Assembly (NCBI RefSeq): GCF_002443255.2
Contig: NW_019211456.1
Coordinates: 34,247,608 to 34,311,607 of the forward strand
Length of the DNA stretch: 64,000 nt
Source of the DNA: Varroa destructor
Taxonomy: Eukaryota; Arthropoda; Arachnida; Mesostigmata; Varroidae
Direction: 5' to 3'
The notes below the pieces were generated by a model. That model saw nothing but the letters and a program-made list of their open reading frames with translations, was not told the origin of the DNA and searched no databases. The stretch's first letter is position 1; each line of letters opens with the position of its first letter. A program made the position numbers and the translations under genes. This document shows, one piece after another, positions 11,966-21,824 of this stretch.

Positions 11966-12484
11966 TTATGTATTCGTAGAGTTTGACGTCCCATGCACAT
12001 TTTCATCACACAGGAAAAACTTCACTTTCGCTTTTGTTTGCAATGATGATTTCCTTTCATTGTTCATACTTCCAACCTGTTCAATAACGTAGCCAAGTTC
12101 CTTATCAAACTTGACCAACGTTATCTCAAAACTACAAACCTGCACGCCGTTCGTGTAGCCTAATGGCCTTCGGGTTGCCTGCGTATATCGTAAGACAACA
12201 AAATACGCGTGAAGCACGCAAAAATATAACAGTGTAGCGGTAAACGGGAGCAAGGAAATATCACATATATGTACCTCGTCGAGCTCATCTGCAATAATGA
12301 TTTGTTCAGCTACGCCCATTGTTTTATTAGATTTATTTCTTGATCTATGATGGTGATAATTTATATCTCCGTAGGAGTTATAAGTAGCAAGTTTATCTTT
12401 CAAAGCGGTGCGAATCCCGGACCTGTAAAAAAGGCCTATTCGCCTGATAAAGTCACCCAGATAGGGAATCATATTGGAAAACAT
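11966..12484 (-). pseudogene. IR-like fragment (S1 region), gene or relic
   Basis: The frame starts with a true ATG at 12482-12484 and runs 172 codons. ICDISLLPFTATLLYF and VVLRYTQATRRPL match the end of S1 in the 8212-9963 receptor (KADMSLLYFTYTAQRLEEV, VESMRYFSKIRQL), and RSGIRTALKDKLATY matches its YASGIEEEIRFF segment. A good acceptor (pyrimidine run, then ACAG|G) lies in this frame at about 12424, so codons 5' of it may be intron rather than protein. No membrane segment follows before the stop. It is either one exon of a divergent IR or a truncated relic. I lean to relic because no partner exon with M1-M3 is visible. Confidence 0.45.
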
Positions 12485-15400
12485 AATCCGATATAATCGA
12501 GTTAAGCATCGTCACTGATGTCAAGAATCACCTGTTTGCTCGTTTACGAAAATTACTGAAATGTTCTTATCTAAAATCATATGACACATATGTCACGGCA
12601 CATGCACGCTGATCTTGCTGATGATCTTTACTGGTCAACAAAATCGTTAAATATTTACGTGCTGTGTAAACTATTCGAACTAGATCATAGACGTGAAGAA
12701 AAAGTATGTTTAATTAAGAAACTATCTATAACCATGATTAGCATAAATAGGCGCGAGCTCACTCCAGCAGGCGAAGTTAGCCTGTGTGTCTCTGAGAATT
12801 TTGAATGTCCCTCTATTCAAAGGGTTACAATAAATGTGGCGCACACTACCCCTAGATTTATCTGTATACCCTAGATTTAAACGAACCAAACAAATGGGGT
12901 CTTCGCTTTTTTGTGTGTTGTCTCGACAGCTGTCAAATATGCGATGCCCAAAACGACCCTATGGTTTGCAGCCAGTAAAATATGTCATCTTTACTATCGC
13001 AAAACTGTTTAATAAGAATTGGAAAATTCGATCCAAGTTAAGGGACTGTTCCCATAAGTTCCCATGCGGTCGAAAAGCTTTTTCAGATCGAATTCCTTCC
13101 CTCTGCATACTATAGCATACTATCTCTATAGTTCAAAGGCATATAAAGCTGTCATAGGCAAGCAAGCATTAAAGTTTTGTTTTAGATCCGATCGTACGAC
13201 TTGCTACAGATTGACTGACGGAAATACAATGTGGATTTCCATTTCAGTATCTGGGTTTGCTCTATGAACGCCAGCAATCGCTCGCATTTTCACTGTGACT
13301 GCTATCCGTACCGTTAGTATCGTTTAGACTACGATGAATGATATCTGCTTTTATGACAAGTGTCTACACCTTGAACAAAGACCAAAAAAGATAGTTTCAC
13401 ATTATCATTTACTTTCTAATACATGTGAGTAACGTTTGGCTTGACATACTCATCATTGTTGACTTGGGAGTGTATAACAGGATGTGGTACTCCTGGGAAC
13501 AATGTAGATCACAATAAGAACATTTGTTTTGTGCTCTCTTGGATCAAAATGCAGCAAACATTGAATAACTGTCTCGATATTGACCAAAAATGATCTTACC
13601 AAATACCAAACAATTATAAGATTATGACTATACTTAGGAGAAAACTATGGGGGAGTGACGAAGGAAAACATTCGACTCTGGATCAGAACTGTTGTTGGGA
13701 CCGATTAGAATCAGTTAATTACTGCCTTTTGTGTTTGCACCATCCCAGAACCTCAGTCAAACTCATCACCACTATTGCATAAAAATATTTAATTATATTA
13801 ATTACACAAGTAATATGTGCTTCCGTCAACAGCGTGGATAAATCAATGAGTGAATTTTATTTAAGAAACCAATACGCAACTCATATGGCTCTACTAACAC
13901 AAAAACGAACCGTATCACACATCAACGCCTTAGGTAGTATGTAAAATAGTGAAGTTCAAACATAACTCTATGTGCGTTGAAGATGATCTCGAGAAACGAC
14001 CCTAATTAGTGAAAGACAAATAACTGTACGGACAAACATATTCTCGCACGGTGACGTGTCCTATATAAAATATTTTTCTTTTAGATATAGCATAATTATT
14101 GTAAGAATGATTACTTGTTGTCAAACATGGCACTGCGACTGTAATTCTCTAATGAATGAAATGAAATAATTCCAGAAAATCGAAACCGTTTTCAATTCGG
14201 TAAAAGTAATCAAGTCTTAGGCAAACTCCTCCTTAATTCCCGTTGAATTAATGCAAAGTATGGAACCAACATGCTTGCTTCAGGCATTAATCCTCTTTGT
14301 AGAAGGCTAAATACTATGGAATTATGGAAAAGTAAATTCTGGCACCGTGAGATCAATATCCTCTACCCGACATCGCTTCTCATGTATCTAGTGTGACATT
14401 TAACATTAAGGCCCTGTCTTCTGAGAAAATGATTCTTATACTGCTTTTTAAAGGAGACTTCTCCGATTATACAGTATCGAGTTTGACGAAACTGTTTAGA
14501 CCATCGCCACGCGTTCGAAACGGTCAGGATCTGTAGCACGACTCGTTACGATGTGGGTGTGCCGATCTGTGCGATCAAAAACGTACCAGATTCCTGCTTG
14601 GCCCCGTTGCTTTGTCACCTTTGCCATACAGCGCTTGCCCTAAGCCTGGGCCAAGTAGGTGAAAATCGCCGTTCATTTGCCCATTGTGGCCTGGCAATAT
14701 TTTTTTAACGTTTACTAACCAGACCCAATTTTGGAACTTCACAAAGTTCAGTCTCGGCGTCAGAGATATGGAGTTCGGCACTTTAAGCAGCGGCTGGTAA
14801 CACATGAATTACATCTAATTTGTGGATACATTACTACTTTTTGATATTTTTTTTACGTAAGAACAAGTAGTTACGTTTAGCATCGACAGATAGAATAGCT
14901 CAATACATCGGGACTCTGTGCAATTAGCTAATTTTTGCGAATAATGTAACATCGGAGCGTCGGTATGATACAGACAAGCTACTCATGAGATAAAGGCATC
15001 AAAGTGCAATCAGGATGCAGGGATTAGTAGTTTCTTTGGCATTTAGTCAATATGGCATAATCCGTTATTGTCGGTAAATATTTTGTTAAATCGATTAGAA
15101 GTAGAATTTAATCTGTCTTGAAAAGTTCCAATTTCAATCTGATGGCGCTTTCATTATCAAACAATTCTTGCTATTTCGGTGGTGTAATTTATTCTTCTTT
15201 GTAAAATAAGAACCTTTTACTGAAACCATACGTTTTACAGTTCGACTCAGCTAATGCATGTGGATCCATAAAGTTAAAGGAATGGCTGGTGGCATCTAAA
15301 ACTATTCTGGAAAACACCAATTATTATTACAAGTATATACCCGAAGTTGCAATTTTTGGATGACATCTTCGAAATATTTTGAAAAATTGAAAGTTTATCT

Positions 15401-16366
15401 ATTGCAGCGTTCCACAAACGATTGGAACTTTTAAAATCTGTTCTAACTTTTAGAGTTCTCTTTAATTAAACCTTGTACGCTTCGCACAAATACCTTCGTG
15501 ACTTATCACCAAAGATAGTATACGTTGCGAACCGAAAGTAGTGAATGAAGGATGGAATCAAGTATTGGTAAGATTATGCAGTTAGTACTCAATCCAGGAC
15601 AACTGTCACTCACCAGTGCGTCGCTTGAAAGCTTCGTTTTTGCTGCTTACGAAATAAAATGCGACATGCCATCTTTGGCATCCCAAGTGTTCACTGAATT
15701 TGTTTACGCCAATTTGATAAAAAACACAATTATGGTCATTAGGATATTACGCAACATATACTATGGACTATTATTTAAAATATTGCATTTTGTTTGCAAT
15801 TACTGCTTAAGCGCGACTTCGAATCAAATTGTTTTTAAATCAGTACCCTTAATCCATGTTATACTCAGGAATTAGCCAATTAAAACTTATCAGCAGTAAT
15901 CAGGAATATCATGCACTATATCAAGCCTTTGTGCACCGGAAAACTCACTGGTAAGATACCTTAACGAACTATGACTCTCACTTCACCCACATTAAATCCT
16001 GTTGATCGCAGTAAATATAGGAAACTGCCTAAAGTTTTCTGGGGTCACTGAACATTTAGTGCCAAATTTTTAACGACATATGTCTCGGCAAGTAGCATGC
16101 TGATAATGAAACACAATCAAAACACCTACACTCATCTAGGATTTGAAAAGTGCAAATTATATAGACACCAAAACTTCTATTCCAATTTATTATATGTATT
16201 ATTCGTGTAGGCATCATTATTTCTATAATCTTCATTGAAATCAATGTGTGTATTTACATTGTTTTGTTAATGCGCAGTTTGTTCGTAACGTATTTCTGCA
16301 AAGCCTATCAAAATACATGGCAAACTACCAGTCATAAAATAGTACTATTAAACGAAGCTTCTTCGG
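12485..16366. other. Intergenic DNA between the receptor region and RFC4
   Basis: Several unsupported frames of 70-110 codons occur (for example plus 12581-12874 and plus 15552-15875). None shows a motif, splice frame or homologue that I recognise. The RFC4 poly(A) signal lies at the right end. Confidence 0.5.
16186..16191 (-). promoter_or_regulatory. Candidate poly(A) signal for RFC4
   Basis: AATAAA on the minus strand, about 175 nt downstream of the RFC4 stop codon. It is the nearest canonical signal I found. Confidence 0.4.
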
Positions 16367-19300
16367 TTATTTTCGCGTCATTTCCACTATGGTTGCACCG
16401 AGATCCTGTAGTTGGATAAGCTCAGAAGCGCCGTCCTTCAAACGATATTCGACTACCTGATAAATAAGGCCAATAAATAAATAAATTGCCATTTACTAAG
16501 CCGCATAAAGATAAATCGATTTGGTTAGGTTTTATTTATCTAAACCAGAGCGATTAAATGCTGCCAAAAAAAGCAGTTATGTCTTTGTTCAGTTATAGAA
16601 TATTTATTGATTTACTTTCTGTTGAGGCAAAATGCAGACAGAACAAATAGAAAACGGGTGCTAGAAACAAATTAGAGATGACGACTTACCGCAATTTTTT
16701 CAAGAAGCTTAGCCTTATTAATGTCGGTTATGGCGTCATCTTCAATAACAACCTGGAGCAGCTGCGTGAGTAGTTGATCCCCTGAGTAACCTTCTCTAAT
16801 AAACTCCCGAACCTTTTTGGTGAGCCTATCGAGTACCGGCTCCGAATAGAGGTCTCGCACAATCTGATCCGGTATCACACCAGCAATGGACCCTATAAAG
16901 AAATTCGTAGAAAGTTACGTAACTACTAATGACATGCTTGGGGTACAAACTAGACGATACTGACGTTATATTGCTGTAATCATACCAACACTCAATAGAA
17001 GTAGTTACATAACGGTTTAAGTACTGGGCGTAAAACTCGAAATTATACACTTTCAGGAAAAGCTACATTAAAGCTTCCTAATCCTACGTAACCAAAAACT
17101 CCACTTCGCCTTCGGTTACTTCTAAAACTCTGCCACTGACATCTGTTGCTACGACGAAGATCTTTTAGAATATTAGCTGTCATCTCGAAAAGAATCAAGG
17201 GGTATTTTGCTTTTAATGTCTAAATTAAATATTTTCAAATGTAATGTAGCAAATAATTAAGAACACAGTTACTAGCAATTAAATAGTATTGTATCGGTTC
17301 AAAGTCTTTCAGCAAGTTTCCTAAGTGTAATTACTTTAAACTACCAAACGCAGCCTGTTTCCGTATGTGGTTGTAGAAGTTGAAAAGTTGCAGAAGTCTA
17401 CCTGACTTCCAGTATATCTACAACTTTTCAACTTCCTGGTCCTTTTAGCTTTCGTAATGACCTCCCATATATAAGAATCGTAGTATGCCTAGGTTAACAC
17501 AGACATCATTTATAACTGTTACACAAAAGGCAAAAACGCTTGCCTATATCTTCTTTTGTAACACCGGTGGAGTCACGGCAGATTCGATGTGCGCTCTGCA
17601 ACAGGGTCAGGGCTCGTCTCATATCACCTTCGGACACCTCAATCAAGAAGCAAAGGTCTGATTTTCTATTGGCGAAAGAAACGCTCTCGATAGCGCAAAT
17701 CGTGTCCAGTTTATCAATCAGAACCTAAAAACGAAATAGTATTTAAAGCTAGATACAGCACGCGCGTTACTGTGAAAAGCAGAACCTTGCTACCAGATAA
17801 AACAGTTGTTGTAGACTCTCCTATGATAATTTATGCCAACACAAAGGTCTTGTGGGAGTTTTGCTATTGAAGTGCAAATTCAAAACTAGACACCAATCTG
17901 TAGCTTCGCGATAATTTTTGGGTATTTCGCTTTTAAGTATTGGGAAATAACTAAGGACAAGTCAGACAAAACAAGCGTGTATTTTACCAACAGTTCAGCA
18001 TTACGGAAATTAAAAAAAAAGGCAAAAGTAAAAGAAAATTGTTGAAATACACGCACATGGGCCAAGAACTCGTACACTAGTGCGGCTTACATCTCAAATA
18101 TGAGTTATTTTTGCATATGAAACATATTTACTACATATTATCGCATAAAGCACCATGGTCATGCTGTCATTAAATTTTAGATATTTGTAGCTCATCAAAA
18201 ATTGCGTACGTGGCACTCGCTTCTTGATACTCAATAAAACTGAGGAGCAACTAGTGACCTACGTCTTCGTTCTGTTAACATTAAGTAGCGATGGCCATTA
18301 TGTGTATGATCCGTGGGTATTAAAGCGCGACGAAAAAGCAAGCACTTGTATACGGCTCAGTACAATTACCTGAGTAGGCAGTGGCTTGAAACGAAATTTG
18401 GAGCATCTGGAGTTGAGCGGAGGTATAATTTTGGTAACGTAGTTACAGATAAGACAAAAGCGTGTTGTTTTTGTGTATTTTTCCATTATACGCCTATAAT
18501 AAAAATAGATTATTATTTATACGTTAATTATAGCTCTATACAAAAATTGGCACCAACCACATTTTGGGGAGTTAATAGGTAGTAATGCTAATGATGATAA
18601 TAGTCCCAAAAGAAAGGTGATAACAAACGAGTCGCATCAAGTACAGATAACGAGAAAAAAGCTTAGTACTTGGCCTATAATGAATAATCAACTACATAAA
18701 AATGTATCTGACGTTATTTTGCATCCTAAAGAAGTCGCTAAGGCACAGTTGGTCTCACCGAAGAGCTGTCTGAGCATCTCGAGTCATTGAGTCAGCCTCG
18801 TCGAGAATGACAATCCTGTAACGAATTTTACCCTGATTTGCCGTCATCTGAGAGAACGTTTTTACCTGAATTGAAAGTCCAGTACAGTAAAATAACGCCT
18901 GAAGTAACCCTTAACAGCACTACCGAGCATGAAAATCGAAACAATAATTTATTGATGGAGTCAAAAAGCCGATAATATGCAATTGAAAACACTGAATTAA
19001 AACTGTTTTACACAGATAAATTAACAACCTGCGAATACATAAATGTATTCATAGTAATGATGCAATGGACAGTAACCAAACACCTCCTTTGTCTCAATAA
19101 AGGTGCTATGCAATTAAGTATAAAGCGTATTTGATCATTTGTTGACGTACCTTATCTCGAATAACGGAGATACCTCGCTCATCTGAGGCATTTAACTCAA
19201 GTACTCTTTGGCGAAACTCTGTTCCGAAAAGATCCCTAGCGAGAGCAAGGATTGTGGACGTTTTACCGGTTCCAGGCGGTCCATAAAATAAAAGATGGGG

Positions 19301-19631
19301 CAGGTCACCCGAGGTGAGACATTTCTTTAAGACGGAAACAACTTCGTCCTGTGAAGCTACATCATCGACCGTTTTCGGCCGACTATGGTATTCGGGTTAA
19401 CCAGAAGAAACGAAGTACGAAATTCATAAGTTAGACGTTACACACAGATTGTTCAGTGCATTTGGAAGTTCTAGATGGAATGACTGTAGCATATTTCATA
19501 CAAATGATGTAACTAAATCATTTTTTAAGGTGACCTTGATACGATTAGTGCAGATAGAGGCTTACTACTTCTATTACTACTTAAACTTACTACTTTTCAA
19601 TCCATGGTAGGTCTTTTTCCTGGCGACTCAT
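16367..19631 (-). CDS. RFC4: Replication factor C subunit 4 (clamp loader small subunit)
   Basis: AAA+ ATPase subunit of the RFC complex, which loads the PCNA sliding clamp onto primed DNA in the nucleus. Seven exons: 19591-19631, 19151-19382, 18759-18865, 18370-18493, 17544-17724, 16690-16892, 16367-16456. Phases agree throughout and give 325 aa. The start is ATG 19629-19631 ([19 protein letters not shown]). Motifs: RFC box near residues 10-17, Walker A GPPGTGKT at 48-55, NASDERG before the exon 2 end, Walker B ILDEAD at 111-116, sensor/arginine-finger phrase NSRCSKFRF from 154, [16 protein letters not shown] in the lid, and a C-terminal collar with GVIP. The SRC finger is intact. The N-terminus is shorter than in the human protein. 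One intron uses a GC donor (GATATAG|GCAAGC at 17544/17543). The closest family match is RFC4 rather than RFC2 or RFC5, judged from the GVIP collar region and [17 protein letters not shown]1 lies 376 bp upstream on the same strand. Confidence 0.95.
17376..17435. repeat. Perfect 15-bp inverted repeat with nested hairpin in an RFC4 intron
   Basis: Arm GAAGTTGAAAAGTTG at 17376-17390 is perfectly complementary to CAACTTTTCAACTTC at 17421-17435. Inside the 30-nt spacer a second 6-bp stem (GAAGTC/GACTTC) forms. It lies within the intron between the exons ending at 16892 and 17544. Confidence 0.8.
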
Positions 19632-19672
19632 TTCAATTTCCTGCGATAGGAGCACAATCGTTATTATTTACA

Positions 19673-19678
19673 TTTATT
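19673..19678 (-). promoter_or_regulatory. Candidate USE1 poly(A) signal inside the RFC4 promoter region
   Basis: AATAAA on the minus strand, about 330 nt past the USE1 stop and only about 42 nt upstream of the RFC4 start codon. USE1 3' end formation and RFC4 initiation therefore share the same short spacer. Confidence 0.45.
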
Positions 19679-20007
19679 GTAGTTCCATTAGACAGAATCA
19701 TTTACGCACATATCCTTCATGCTTAACTTACATTACCTGGCAAAGGGACGTAGTTGGGTACACAATGCAGTCACTTCAAGAAACACTACAAATTCGCAGA
19801 CTGAATCTCAGACACAGATACTGTACCGTCAAATCCATCGAATTTCAGAATCACAGTACGGAATCAGCATTCGATAGTATGTTCCGATACAATTTCCAGG
19901 CACTAGTGTAGGTGTTGGTTTAAGGTTCCTGATCGCGCCTAGGCCGCTTTGCATCGAACACGTTGACCAAACAGGTTTTGCTGCGCAAATGGTAATCTTC
20001 TAATTTA

Positions 20008-20745
20008 CTAATATCGTTTTGGGAAAAGTCGAATAAACACGACCATCTGTAGAAATACAATGCATACAACCACTAGCATAAGCCACATTGTACAATGGCA
20101 TGAACAGGAAAATTTCAGCTTCTTCTCTAGTCGGTCAGACTCTTTCTGGAGCTTAATATAATTCGAAGTCGTCGCGTTGAGGTTCGATCTGACTACCTCC
20201 GTATCCGCAACAATTAGCTGTTTAGCCGTCAGCGCATTCCGTTTTAAATCTTGTGCAAGTGATACCATACTTTCAGCAATATGTTGTTGCATAGCATCCT
20301 GTTCTTGTAAAATTTGATCAACGTCTTTGGTCTCCTTTCTGCGCGAGTCTGTTTCCAAGTTATTATCCCTGTCTCGCCTACCTAAAAGGTTGTCACGAAT
20401 TTGTCGATTCACTCGCGTATCACGTCTCTGTCGCACTTCACTATTCGGATACTGGGGAACCTTTAACTGCTCAACAAACTTCTTTTCGGGTTGGACTTTC
20501 TCTACTTGGGCCACACCAACAATGTAGGCAACTTTCCTGCGAAGTTCTGCGAGTCGTTCAAGACTGGGCTGTTGGGTATTCTGCTGTTCGAGTACTTTAA
20601 GGAGTTCTTCCAACTTTACAACGTACTTCTGAAGGCGCCACGAAAGCTTCGAACCAAGCAAAAGTGCTTCGCACTGGGACAAAAGTCGGCACAGTTTAAT
20701 CTCATTGTATGTCTTCAAAGTTCGCTGACCACTCAAAGGCTGCAT
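20008..20745 (-). CDS. USE1: Vesicle transport protein USE1 (SNARE)
   Basis: Tail-anchored SNARE used in retrograde Golgi-to-ER transport with syntaxin 18 and Sec20. The single-exon 245-aa frame starts at a true ATG (20743-20745). The N-terminus (IKLCRLLSQCEALL, then WRLQKYVVKLEELLKVL) matches the conserved USE1 N-terminal region. LLGRRDRDN is the usual mid-protein LLG phrase. The SNARE motif spans about 140-210 (QEQDAMQQHIAESMVSLAQD through LQKESDRLEKKLKF) and is coiled-coil in character. A C-terminal membrane anchor (MWLMLVVVCIVFLQMVVFIR) is followed by a short basic tail LFPKRY, like the human MPKLK end. Length is close to that of the human protein. It is transcribed divergently from MOB4. 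Confidence 0.93.
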   Translation of the reverse strand: MQPLSGQRTLKTYNEIKLCRLLSQCEALLLGSKLSWRLQKYVVKLEELLKVLEQQNTQQPSLERLAELRRKVAYIVGVAQVEKVQPEKKFVEQLKVPQYPNSEVRQRRDTRVNRQIRDNLLGRRDRDNNLETDSRRKETKDVDQILQEQDAMQQHIAESMVSLAQDLKRNALTAKQLIVADTEVVRSNLNATTSNYIKLQKESDRLEKKLKFSCSCHCTMWLMLVVVCIVFLQMVVFIRLFPKRY

Positions 20746-21824
20746 GATGGTGATCTATTGACGTGAATTCATTAACAGTAGTGTCTATAGATAAAAAGTT
20801 TAATACTCGAAATGTTGTCGTTTCAGTTCAATCGAAAAGGCTGCCGATTGCGTTCTAAAGTTGTCGTTACATTTAAGACAGACCTATCATCATCGATCAT
20901 AGTGTAAGTAAACAGTTTTCGCTTTTATCACTTAATCAGTATTCATAAAAAAAAGTTCTGAAAACTGGTTCTTTTTCAGGTGAAATCCTGTGGAAGCATA
21001 TTGCGGCTTTAGGTGTTGGCCAAGCGATCCGTACAATTCAAGTGGTCTACAGTGAATCATGAGCGAAACAACTACAAACTTCGAACATACTTAGGAATAC
21101 TCATTATTGAGGAAATGAAAAAAACGTAAAAAGTATATATTAAAATTTGCCGACTGTATCCATTCGCGTTGTAAAGAATACGTAGTCATTATTGGGTGTC
21201 GCCATTTTTGAATCGCCAAGGAAAGTTGGAACTGAAAAATAAGCACTATCTCAGATCAATTGACTTCACAGCCAAGGCTACTGTAAACTTCAGTAATTTG
21301 TTAACTTACCAGGTAAGTTTTGTTGACTGAAAAGTCCGATATTTAATCAGAAACGAGCTTCAATCGTGAGCGCTCCGTTTGGCGCCAAATTCGAAGATTC
21401 AGCTGATTCGAGCATGGATAGCAGAGAGATAGCTCGGCCATAATCATCTTCAAAGCCAAACTACGTTGCGTTTTTATATTTCGCTCAACTTAAAGTTTCA
21501 ATGCGCTTTTAGCGACGAACCAAGAATTTCAATAAATTACCACTTGAATTATTTGTTTTCATTGAGCGATGTGTTACTTTATTAAGAAGGTGAGCCATTC
21601 CTTAGGGGACGGAAAACGGAGCTTTGTTTACAAACTGTTCCACCGTGCTAGCAGACGAGCCACTCACCGTACAGGGAAGGAGGGAGGCCATACATCTTTT
21701 GAGTTTGTATATGTGCGAATGGTCCTTGGTGGCACAAAAATAGAGGTGTACATTTAAATCCTCGATTTTGCTGTTTGTCGAAAATCTCATCGGTCTCTTC
21801 GAATACAGCTAACACAAGCTAATA
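20746..21824. other. Divergent promoter region between USE1 and MOB4
   Basis: Shared 1.08-kb upstream region of two oppositely oriented housekeeping genes. No TATA box is obvious. A palindromic E2F-like site lies at 21378-21389. A few short open frames on both strands are not supported as genes. Confidence 0.6.
21378..21389. promoter_or_regulatory. Palindromic E2F-like site
   Basis: TTTGGCGCCAAA contains the E2F/DP consensus TTTSSCGC on both strands. It lies about 630 bp upstream of USE1 and about 440 bp upstream of MOB4. Occupancy is inference. Confidence 0.45.

Noticed and set aside
12581..12874. 97-codon plus-strand ATG frame
   Set aside because: No recognisable domain, no promoter or splice context, and other frames of similar length are common in this AT-rich region.
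15552..15875. 107-codon plus-strand ATG frame resembling a membrane protein piece
   Set aside because: The hydrophobic second half is explained by AT-rich codons. No family pattern is visible.
17540..18582. Plus-strand frames of 60-90 codons over RFC4
   Set aside because: They are shadows of the RFC4 exons on the minus strand, whose motifs and splice phases are unambiguous.
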